A stretch of 64,000 nucleotides of DNA from Tubiluchus corallicola (Eukaryota > Priapulida > Priapulimorpha > Priapulimorphida > Tubiluchidae): the NCBI GenBank assembly GCA_030141605.1, contig JAQGDQ010000008.1:570501-634500 (forward strand). Direction: 5' to 3'. Shown here one piece after another: positions 53,319-62,675 of the stretch. The notes beneath the pieces were generated by a model. It searched no databases. It worked only from the letters and a program-made list of their open reading frames with translations, and was not told the DNA's origin. Position 1 is the stretch's first letter. Every line of letters begins with the position of its first letter. A program made the translations under genes and the position numbers.

Positions 53319-53609
53319 TTATAAAGAAAAATTAGTTAATGGAATTGGAAACTGGATTCTACAGTGTGATTTTAGTTTTTCCCTGTTTGCTGTAGTTAAA
53401 TACTTTGCTCTTGTTGTGAAACCAAGGACGTGTTTTAAAGCGTAATTTTGGGACACTTCTAGCCTGTTTAAAGAAGTTTTAGATATATTTGAGAGTAGGT
53501 GGCAGCCATACGTTAAGTGGGGCAAGATCATGATTTTATATATTAGTAGTTTTGTTTTTACATTGAATTGTCCTTTAATTTGTTTCATGCAACAAAGTGT
53601 AACCTGCAA
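53319..53609 (-). mobile_element. LINE reverse-transcriptase thumb-region fragment
   Basis: The minus-strand frame reads KTKLLIYKIMILPHLTYGCH, then LNRLEVSQNYALKHVLG. This is the usual 'Y-K-ILPHL-YG ... LE-QN-AL--ILG' pattern found after the reverse-transcriptase palm of Jockey/CR1-like elements. It lies just outside the hAT right end and is isolated from any other LINE part in the same orientation. Confidence 0.7.
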
Positions 53610-54224
53610 GTAATTTCTATGCCAGTTAAATTAAAACAATGCTTTCATAAAATTTGGGACACGTTTTTGCGTGTTCTTGTTGCATATTTTTGCAATTCCG
53701 TATAGTTCCTGATGACGCATGTATGGGGTGTACAATAACGCTATGTTAATCTAGCAGCTGGGGTAAATATGAAAGAAATTTAATAAAGAAAGAACTTGCT
53801 ACATTACAAATACATAGAGTCAATTCCATTATATAACAAGACAAGTTTGTTTACATCTAAGCGTTAAGTATATAACATAAGTATCTCATCTTAGCATTCT
53901 GCCTACAAGATTTAATTATTGCCTCCATAGTAAATCTGCATACAGGTAAATCGTACTGAGTTGCTAACTGGAATCTCTAGTGTTTACAACTTATACACTC
54001 TGCATTCTCCTCACTTCGCCGAAATAGCTTCTACACACTTTTATGTGACTCTGATAATAACACACAACAAAGTGGTTTCAACTCTGACCTGGATTCTCAG
54101 AACTCATGTTAAACACGTCTTAACAGCTTGACGACCAGGGTTCAACCGCCGCCGTTCTCTTCCCAAGATCCCAAGTGAATTAAGATTCTGATAAATACAT
54201 CATAGACTGACATCACTAATGTCA

Positions 54225-55310
54225 CTGATTTGTAAAGTATTTGAGAAATTACTGGCTGAAAGAATAATGGAACATTTAGAGCAACATGGTTTGGCAGGAG
54301 ACTCGCAACGTGTATTTATACAAGTCCGGTCATGCGTAACCAACCTGTTAACTTGTACATGATATTACAAAGGGTGCCAATAAAGGCAAGCCACTTGATT
54401 GTATACTTAGACTTTGCCAAAGTTCTGCATTAAACGCTTTTAAAAAGGTTCCTGCACATGGTATATATATATATATATATATATATGCACGAGGTATACC
54501 ATATATATGGTATATATGTAAACATGACATATAATTATGGCATTACTGGGGCAATTGGCAAATGGTTAGATTCTTGGCAGACCGGGCAAAAACAAATGGA
54601 CACATGTCATCATAACTAAAGATTAAAGTGGTATAGGTTCCACAGTGGCCCGTTCTTTCATGGGTCTTGAGCTTTACAATTTTCATTAATGATGTAGCAA
54701 TGATGAGGTATCTGTACATAGTAACCTGATTAAATTTGCCTATGACTCAAAAATATAGGCAGCAAAGATTTACACATCATTTTTAATGTCAATAAATGAA
54801 AGGTCATGCAGTTTTGAATGCAACAACCCTCGTATGGTATATTACATGAATGGTGTAGAGATGACTTTAAATTTGTTAGACAAGAGAAAGATTTGGGTGT
54901 GTAGGTAACTAATGACTTTATTGAAATCTGCAAGCCACGCAGTGCGTTGAGGTGGTCAAAAGTGCAAACCAAACAATAGGAATGATAAAGTGACAGTTTG
55001 TATCCACATAAAATTGTACAAAGGCTTGGTAAGACCCAAATTAGAATAATTGCATGCAAGCATGGAATCCACATTCTAGGAAAGACATACAGCTCCTAGA
55101 CAGTGTGTAACGTAAAGTGAAGGTAAGTAAGAAATATGGTATCCCGAAAGACTTACAGAACTCTCTCTTACACAGTATGGAGCCAGTTTGGAATACACAA
55201 AATATTTTTCACAGAAAGTGGAGTTAGAGAGTAGAATTTACCCCCGTCTGATGATGTTAAGACTTCGACTTTCAAGAAGAAGCTGGACAGATAATTAGAT
55301 ATGGGATTAC
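54225..55310 (+). mobile_element. Degenerate CR1-like LINE, reverse transcriptase to C-terminus
   Basis: Plus-strand frames, broken by many stops and shifts, follow the reverse-transcriptase order. ISLICKVFEKLLAERIMEHL-like sequence lies at 54225-54280, then SCVTNLLT, and YLDFAKVLH at about 54401 with its DFAK motif. FINDVA and IKFAYDSKI, a decayed form of the catalytic FADD box, lie at about 54680-54760. KRKIWV, ANQTIGMIK-like and KLYKGLVRP-like pieces lie at about 54890-55050, and SDDVKTSTFKKKLDR at about 55240-55290 gives the typical C-terminal end. It has no coding potential. Confidence 0.75.
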
Positions 55311-56148
55311 GATGAGTTTACTCGATAAACCTCTACCACTCATATTTTAAGAATAGTGGTATGGTATATGGTATGGTAACAACTATATTTTTTAACACAA
55401 TGGCTAGTAAAGAAACATTTAATTTTTTTAATTTTAGTGACAAAATTTTCTTGTTTTTTCAGTAACAACATTGTGATCTTGAAGATGAGAGTAATCCCGA
55501 AACAATGAGTAAAAAATCAGCGCGAATTTTTAACAGCCAAATGTCACTTTTTTATTACTTTTGGCAGGAGGAACAATTGACAGTAAAATTCTTAAGTCAC
55601 TCAACGTATATTATTATTGTATGTATTATTATATTATGCTGTCTTTAAAATGAGACATTAGATTGTTTTCGCAAACCCTTTTATTCATGAAACTCCGGAC
55701 TTTTGTTGGCTTGAATACATCAACGCCTGAAATCACTAAAGAATGCGCAATCGCAACCTAGCTGTGGAGTTTGTAGTTTGTTAATTAATGAATATGTTGG
55801 GGAATTCCATTAAGGTCCGACAAAATCCTATCGCATTTAATACTGATAAGACTAGCAGCTCTAGGGATTAATTGTGGGCTTTACATCAAGAAGCGACATG
55901 ATGTCGCGGAGCAGTAGTAAAGTAATAAAATTTAATCGTATTAACCGCGTGAAGATCTCTCCTAATGTCCTACAGGAACGCGCATGATCAGACAGAGTTG
56001 CTTGCAGGCATACCCTGCGAAAAAACACTTGAAACATTTAAGAATATAGTTCTGGTTTGAATTTTGAATAAAGTAAGTGAGGATATTTCATTTGAATTGT
56101 TTTTAGTCAGTGAAACTTAGTTTAAACTCAATGAAACAAATTAAAGAA

Positions 56149-56214
56149 AAGGGTTGTCGTTGTTTATGTCTGTTTGTGAAGAAGATTCCAACGTTTTTAT
56201 GTTCGACAACCCTT
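56149..56214. repeat. Short hairpin with 11-bp inverted ends
   Basis: AAGGGTTGTCG (56149-56159) and CGACAACCCTT (56204-56214) are perfect inverted copies enclosing 44 bp. TTAA follows the right end. This could be a minimal MITE or a chance hairpin. Confidence 0.4.
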
Positions 56215-58561
56215 AATTATAAAACACGATAATTTGTACATTCGTGATACTGCACCAGGCACCAAGAGATTCTCGGCTCGGCAAGCGTTGCTCGCGTAGC
56301 GTAGCCTGACATCACCGCAGTAACCACGAACCTGATAGCTGTCATTGTATTATCACTACGGGACAATCGCGCGTGCTCGACATTCCTGTGTCCTGCCTCA
56401 CAATGTCCTGCAGTTCCATGTTCCTCACTTTGTACCATCTTGCCATGTACAACCTCATCATGGTGCATTGTGCTGTGCGATACTTGGTGAGGTGGTACAT
56501 GGTACTCTGCAGTACACAGTGATGTCGACCAAGTGCTGATTTGTAGTACCTTTCGTTTTCCAAGTAGTCCATAGCAGAGTCTTATATGTTTTTGGTTCTT
56601 TTAAATATTCAACAGATAGTCTCCTATTACAGGTTTCCTCGAAGGAAAAACCATGTCTTTTCTGAAGTTGAACTCATCTGAGAGCATGTTAGAAAGCTTC
56701 AGCAGTAAAACTGTGATTTAAAAGCAGCTCGCGTAATTAGTCAAATCAGTTTATAAAGTCACGACCGCTTCATGCTTTTGCGCTCTCATTATGAACGAAA
56801 AACGGCATCGTTCGATTACCATGCAATATAAGCAAATATCCGGACAGGTGTTTGAATTAACTTTTTTGCAGCCTACAATTACAAGTAATCCAAACTGTTG
56901 AACAAGAGATTGAAATACTGTTTTTTGGCATTTCAAAGAGTCACTATGAAATGAAAACCAGTTACCAACGATAATATAATAACCTCCAACTCGGCTAGTT
57001 AATGCTGACAAAGTAACAAAATAATTATTTTAGCAAGCTAAAACTGAACTCTGTAAGCTAAAGTAACCCACCCGGCAGCTATAGTATACCTGTGGCCTCA
57101 AAAGAATTTCATGCTTATGTGTAATTATATTATGTGTAGTACTTGCACATTTTGAGATGTATTGAGCTATGTAAGCACTTTAAAATTGTTGCTAATATTG
57201 TCCAATGACAAATTTTTACACAAACGCGGTTAAACACAAAGATTTAATCAACTAGAATAGGGGAACATCTCAGTGAACTACAGAAAATTTGTTGTGCAAG
57301 TCTTCTTGCTGTCCATTAGCTTATGTCATTTTTTTCAAATATACTGGCAGCAAGGTTTGTTTGGCAACAGCAAGGTTTGTTTGGTGGGAAATAAACATTA
57401 TTTAAATTTGTTTTACAACTTTGAGCTAGGATTCTTTATGCGCATATATTATGTGATAATTTCAACATTTCTCAACGTATATTAAAATATAATGAATGTT
57501 ATTCGAGGATTGGTTTTAAGGAATTTGAATTTTTCAGTTACTCGCACATTGGCAGAGGTGTTCGTTGTAGCTTTTTCTTTATAATATATGAGTAACTTGA
57601 ATTTTGTTGTCCCCAAGTAATGCCATTAATATTGACTTATTGGCAGCTTGGTCAGCTGAGAAAGTATGTCAGTAATCTGGCTTTTTACATGACATTTAAT
57701 GCAATGTTGCCTATACTGATGGTTGATTTAAATCGACCAAAGACAATGGTTTTGACTTTACAATTGTAGTTAACCTTTTACTAAATTTTGTGACTTTCAA
57801 ATTCGAGTCTTTTGTGAGCCGATGTGTTTAATGCTAGGTTTCACCCATAACTCAATACATTTATAATTTGTATTGTACTGTAATGTAAGTGTTGTAGTGT
57901 TATGTAATTTTGGTATATGCACTGCCAGCTTATGTTTGCACATTGATGTTGTATTACATTGTCTTGCTTATTTGGTTAATAGTGCTAGGCAAAATTGAGA
58001 AAAAGACAAATTTTAAAATTTAATTTTTATTTCATGACGTTGAGTTGAATGAAATAGGCTGATTTAACCATCAAATCGAATCTAATATGCATACTTATTT
58101 CGAGTAAAGCAGAATTTTTTCCATTTTTGTCTTAAGGTACTTTTCTTTCTCATTAATGTGGATTAAAATAGGACTCAAATAAATAAAAAGCAGTTTGCAG
58201 AAATCGTGTCTGCAGAATTCATCTGAATAAACCAGCCTTTTCTAAATCAGCGTGGGGTGTGGATTCAGCTATAGTATTTCAATTGCATATTTTGTTCACT
58301 TCATTTCTGTTGGCAGTCAACCTTTTTACAATTATTCAAATATGTTTGACAATGATTTTGTTAGTTCTACTGTTAGAATTTCAAACATTATCACCAGCAC
58401 TGATTGTCAGTGCTATCATTTAGGTTATAGGCGTTTATATTTAGTGTGTGTGAATTTCTACTATGTATTTTTAAGTTATGTGGTGATCATTTGCATCAAT
58501 AAAATCTTGCTGTATGCTCTTTTATTTATATACATGCAAAGCTAAATTAGCTTGTCATTTT

Positions 58562-58632
58562 TGTATAGTCTTGAGAACCAGAATCCAGCACTCAATGATA
58601 GGGTTACTATAGTGGTTGCAGCAGCACAAGTA
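58562..58632 (-). repeat. SINE-like tail copy, minus orientation
   Basis: The complement reads CTGCTGCAACCACTATAGTA, then CCCTATCATTGAGTGCTGGA and TTCTGG. It matches the tail of the 29600 copy (AGTCCCTATCGCTGAATGCTGGATT) and the 19316 units. No 5S-like block is visible upstream of it. Confidence 0.6.
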
Positions 58633-59005
58633 TCTATCTCATTATTAAAAACAGTCTTTTAAAATGAGATATTTCACCTGTAGGTGTCTTTGCAAAACCC
58701 AGAAGCACACACATCTGTCAATGATCGAAATAGGTGTGTATGCTGTAATTCTTTTCATGTGTCACCTTCCATTTGCTCAACAGATCCAGCTTTACTTAAC
58801 TGCACACCCAAGACCCAAAGGGTCTCAAAACTTAAGTACATAATACGTGGTGTTGCCTAATTATTTTGCACTCATATTTTAAATCCATAGTATGTTATTA
58901 GATAGTTAACATTCGTTGACGTCTCACTAACTCAGAGGATTTTTCTGTTTGAAAAAGACAAATGTACAAAAGACAGATAACATTGTTTTCATTTACTAGG
59001 CGGTT

Positions 59006-60088
59006 ATGGCTACTGACTCAGCAGATAAAAAGCAGACAGATACCAGTCTTGCAAAACATGTTGCTGAGCACTACAACAAAAGAGAAGAAAAGGGCGTTGA
59101 TGCACGCTACGACAGTCGCATCTTCTACATGCGAAATTTTAACAACTGGATAAAAAGTGTCCTTATTAACAAATTTCTGAATGAAATCAAAACAGACAAT
59201 AAAACAAATATCTGCGTGTTAGATCTCGCCTGTGGAAAGGGAGGTGACTTGTTAAAATGGAAAATGGGACGAATTCGACACTTGACGTGTGTGGACATTG
59301 CAGAAACGTCAGTGAAACACTGTCAAGGCAGATACGAAGAAATGAAGTTGCGGCAAAGAGATGTTCGCGATTTGTTCTCGGCAGAATTTCACACAGCAGA
59401 CTGTTCCAAAATAAGATTGAAAAACCTATACAGAGATCCAGGAACCCAGTTTGACTTAACAAGCTGTCAGTTTTCTTTTCATTATACATTCGAAACGTAT
59501 TCACAGGCAAAGATGATGATGATTAATGCATGCGAGTGCCTAAAAGAAGGTGGCTACTTCATTGGTACAATCCCAAATGGAAACGAAATCGTTAGGCGTT
59601 TACGTGATGCGAAAGGGTTTTCGTTTGGCAATGATGTTTACAATATTAAATTTTCCAATAAATCAGAATTTCCGCTGTTTGGTTGCAAATATAACTTCCA
59701 TCTAGAGGGTGTCGTAGACTGTCCTGAATTCCTCGTTTATTTTCCGGTCTTTGCAGAACTGGCAAAACAGCAGGGGATGGAACTGGTGTGCCGGAAAACT
59801 TTCGCAGAGTTCTTTGCTGAGAATGTGTCACAAAACAAAGGTCTATTAGCGAGAATGAAAGCATTAGAGACATATCCTCCTGATGAAGGCACCAAACTCA
59901 TGAGTGATCAAGCAGAAGATTATTTATCAGCACAGTGTGAGTACGAACACGCTGAGGAAGGTAGCAAAAGAAACAGAGACGAAGCCAGAAAAATCGGGAC
60001 TTTGTCAGCAACAGAGTGGGAAGCCACTAGTCTTTACGATGTTTTTGTTTTTAAAAAAGTCAGCTCTGAAACACTTAAGTCAAAGTGA
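59006..60088 (+). CDS. RNMT: mRNA cap guanine-N7 methyltransferase (RNMT)
   Basis: Transfers a methyl group from S-adenosylmethionine to N7 of the guanosine cap on nuclear pre-mRNA. The 360-aa ORF covers the entire catalytic domain. HVAEHYNKREEKGVDARYDS (18-37) is the conserved entry. The SAM-binding motif I is VLDLACGKGGDLLKW (71-85), followed by the acidic CVDIAETSV. FDLTSCQFSFHYTFET is the motif around the active site. GGYFIGTIPNGNEI, PLFGCKYNFHLEGVVDCPEF (cap-pocket region) and the C-terminal LSATEWEATSLYDVFVF follow. The reading frame has no intron, and an acceptor (TTTACTAG, ending 58999) sits six bases before the ATG. The vertebrate enzyme has about 110 extra N-terminal regulatory residues. 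Here they are absent, or lie in an unseen upstream exon, since the six bases are in frame. AATAAA lies at 60390. Confidence 0.97.
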   Translation: MATDSADKKQTDTSLAKHVAEHYNKREEKGVDARYDSRIFYMRNFNNWIKSVLINKFLNEIKTDNKTNICVLDLACGKGGDLLKWKMGRIRHLTCVDIAETSVKHCQGRYEEMKLRQRDVRDLFSAEFHTADCSKIRLKNLYRDPGTQFDLTSCQFSFHYTFETYSQAKMMMINACECLKEGGYFIGTIPNGNEIVRRLRDAKGFSFGNDVYNIKFSNKSEFPLFGCKYNFHLEGVVDCPEFLVYFPVFAELAKQQGMELVCRKTFAEFFAENVSQNKGLLARMKALETYPPDEGTKLMSDQAEDYLSAQCEYEHAEEGSKRNRDEARKIGTLSATEWEATSLYDVFVFKKVSSETLKSK

Positions 60089-60389
60089 CAGTTTTTTTCA
60101 TGTATTCGGATGAATATTGCATGTTAGAAATGACCTATGTGCCTAAAACGATCAAGTTGTTGGAAGATGGCTTAAGTTGTTTTTCGAGGAGCCCTTCAAG
60201 TTACTATACGTACTGTGTCTGTGTGTTCTATAATGTAACCACAGAAGTGATGCATTTACTACACTAAGAAATTAAAATGCTGCATTGTTAAAATCGTATG
60301 ATAACCTTTAGATGTACGTGCACTGTTTTAAGTAATTGTATATTGTAACTAAGACCACATGCTGAGTGTGTTAAACATAGAACTACGTA

Positions 60390-60395
60390 AATAAA
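60390..60395 (+). terminator. Polyadenylation signal, RNMT
   Basis: AATAAA about 300 bp after the RNMT stop codon and well before the next gene. Confidence 0.6.
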
Positions 60396-61137
60396 ACTGA
60401 AGTGAAGGAGTAAAAGTTCCAAGAGTGTTTTTTGGAATCTAGCTAAATTCACCAGAACATTTATTGCATCTTCTGTGACTGGAATTCCCATTCTGACTTT
60501 GAGAAGCATGTTTCTGGTAGTGCAAGCAGCATGTGATTTAAAAACTATTTCAAAGTTGTTTTTGTGTTTGCTCACAGTAGTTTTTGTTGTGCTATAGCAA
60601 ATATCTTTTTAAATGCCTCTAAATATTAATGTTTCCTATGCAGTTACTATGGGTATCAAACTGCTGCTATGTGACCAGGCTGAATTCATCTGCAGAATAA
60701 AACTAGAACAGCATACATTTGCAAATGGTGAAATGGCAAATTCAAATGCCAACAAAAATTTAAATTGACACTAAAGAAAAAGGCCATTTATTGTCAATGT
60801 GACACCTTAAAAATCTTAATAATGAGTTGGAAAAAATTTTAATAAAAAAATCCACAATACTGAAATTGAATTGTATTGATATTTCAATACAGGCTACTAT
60901 CTTTAAATATTAGTGCAAAAAATTAATACTGATTGTTTTTCAGTGCTACACAACTGGCGTTACAAGTGCTAGTTTATTAGAATTGTACTTTTTCTCATAT
61001 TTTTGCTGTGCTTAAGTATAACTGTTATTAGAAATTCCAAAATTAGTATTTTGTGATTTTCCCCTCCTCTTGTGCATTAAAACAATTTTGTACTTTTTTA
61101 TAAAACTACATTGTTTCTTATTTACTTTTATGTCTAG
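60396..61137. other. RNMT-TMEM70 interval
   Basis: AT-rich sequence ending in a strong polypyrimidine tract and acceptor (TTTTATGTCTAG, ending 61137). Part or all of it is probably the 5'UTR intron of TMEM70. No exon is recognised. Confidence 0.5.
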
Positions 61138-61153
61138 GCTTAAGGCCATCAAC

Positions 61154-61828
61154 ATGTCGGTGTGTGCGGCTTATGGTCAACTTACCGTACTTATTACAAA
61201 GCAAATAACACATCGCATAAGTGTGCGTTCCTGTGTCTTCAACAAAATGCTACTGTCAAGATCTCCTTATGAAGTACACCACTGTGTCTTCAGAGACGTG
61301 TCCAGTTTTACCCCGCACAGGGAAAGGCCGGAGTTGGGTCGCGTAGTTTACAGTGGCTTGATAAGTCGGTTTCTCAGGAATGTGAAATTTTTATCGATTA
61401 CAACTAGTGGATTGACTGTAATTTTGCAGCCGTACATGATTCCGAGTGTACTGTCAGTTTCAACGTCGACTGTACAATACGTTGCTTACTTTTCTTTTGT
61501 TGCTATTTTCGTCTTCTTCACTCCGCTCATAATTCACTTAATCGGACGCAAGTATGTCACCAGGTTATACTTCAATGACCAAACAAAACAATTCTGTGCA
61601 GTCACATACAACGTCTTTGGTTTGAAGAGAGAACTTTCATTCACTGCCAAAGACGTGTATGTGCCAGACATTCCGGGATTGTTTACTAGTGTTATCGTAA
61701 ATCGCAAGCCGTTGTTCATGGACTCCAGGATGTTTACGGACACCGAAGCATATGCACATTTAATGGGTTACGATAAGCCCATCGATTTGAGATTTGATGA
61801 TGAAAAAGATGAGAAAGTTGCAAAATAA
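61154..61828 (+). CDS. TMEM70: Transmembrane protein 70 homolog (TMEM70), mitochondrial
   Basis: Inner-membrane factor that helps assemble mitochondrial ATP synthase by handling subunit c (family knowledge). The 224-aa ORF has a basic N-terminus plausible as a transit peptide, then GRVVYSGLISRFLRNVKFLS (the family's hallmark opening). Two hydrophobic segments follow, about residues 81-101 (TTSGLTVILQPYMIPSVL) and 109-132 (VAYFSFVAIFVFFTPLIIHL). Next come YVTRLYFN, AVTYNVFG and DVYVPDIPGLFTS, and the near-diagnostic AHLMGYDKPIDLRF close to the C-terminus. The frame is open further upstream, but a splice acceptor ends at 61137, so the ATG at 61130 would be intronic. ATG 61154 is therefore the first start in the exon. 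The gene is convergent with UAP1. Human TMEM70 is slightly longer (about 260 aa) and intron-split. Confidence 0.92.
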   Translation: MSVCAAYGQLTVLITKQITHRISVRSCVFNKMLLSRSPYEVHHCVFRDVSSFTPHRERPELGRVVYSGLISRFLRNVKFLSITTSGLTVILQPYMIPSVLSVSTSTVQYVAYFSFVAIFVFFTPLIIHLIGRKYVTRLYFNDQTKQFCAVTYNVFGLKRELSFTAKDVYVPDIPGLFTSVIVNRKPLFMDSRMFTDTEAYAHLMGYDKPIDLRFDDEKDEKVAK

Positions 61829-62356
61829 CCTTCAACTCATCTTTTACCTAAACAGCAACTGATCATGACATGATTTCTTCCAGAAAATTTATTCAACTAG
61901 AGATGATGTCACAGGGAGACAAAACAAAACTTGTGTGCATAAATGACCATGCACTGGCTTGCTAGTCATTTTCTGCCTTTGTGCCTAACAAATTCATGGT
62001 ACGACCAGTTTGAACAGTGTTTTGCATCAGCTTAAAGGATGACCAAACTGTTAAAGAACAGACTATTTTCAGTTACAGATTGTTTTGTATTGCATTGAAC
62101 GTAGGCCTATCTGCTGCTTGGACTCACTGCTAAAACTTTAGCCATGGAAAGTACATTCATCTGCAAAGCGTTGCCCAGTTTTGTACCAAAATTTGTAAAA
62201 TTTTCAACATGATGGCTGTCAAAGTCACCATATCTAAAAAATACTTGCAATTAACACTAGTTTACACTGTCAGGATTCGCATGTTATCACAGTTATATCA
62301 CATATCTCTTCTGATTACACCCCTGTTTGGTGCAGTAACTCATTGAGCCTTTTGTA

Positions 62357-62372
62357 AATAAAACTCAATAAA
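62357..62372 (+). terminator. Paired polyadenylation signals, TMEM70
   Basis: AATAAA at 62357-62362 and again at 62367-62372, about 530 bp after the TMEM70 stop. The minus-strand signals for UAP1 lie less than 100 bp further on. Confidence 0.65.
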
Positions 62373-62447
62373 TCAATGCTAGGTTGTTTTTTTATAATGA
62401 CATAAATCCAAATAATAAAACTTTTGTAAAAAAATCAAATCTTACAT

Positions 62448-62464
62448 TTTATTATTGCTTTATT
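62448..62464 (-). terminator. Candidate polyadenylation signals, UAP1
   Basis: TTTATT at 62448-62453 and 62459-62464 (AATAAA on the minus strand), 210-230 bp past the UAP1 stop codon. Confidence 0.55.
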
Positions 62465-62675
62465 GATTAATTGTGTTAGTGCATCAATGAACAAAAATCA
62501 ACAAAAAGTATAAACAATATATATGTATATATAATTTCTTCGTTTACATTCAGTGCAAATACATAATGATTACCCATAAATGGTAAACAACAGTTTGTTA
62601 TCTTTAATACATAGCAGTACAATACAACTTCGCCGGCAATTGTTAATGAATAATTAGATAAGGCTGAGTGGTCCT

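Larger units (their letters stand above)
55311..58999. other. Upstream region of RNMT, largely unassigned
   Basis: The RNMT ORF begins six bases after a splice acceptor, so a first exon and promoter must lie upstream, possibly in this stretch, but I cannot place them. The segment around 55880-56550 is richer in CpG than its surroundings and includes the palindrome GCGACATGATGTCGC (about 55892). ORFs at 56217-56572, 57273-57485 and 58252-58545 show no recognisable domain. Confidence 0.4.

Noticed and set aside
56217-56572. Coding exon in the CpG-richer segment near 56.3 kb
   Set aside because: ORFs occur on both strands with no conserved motif. Small inverted repeats explain the odd composition better.
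61070-61153. Longer TMEM70 start upstream of 61154
   Set aside because: The frame opens at a TTG, and the ATG at 61130 lies before a strong splice acceptor ending at 61137, so this part is probably intron.
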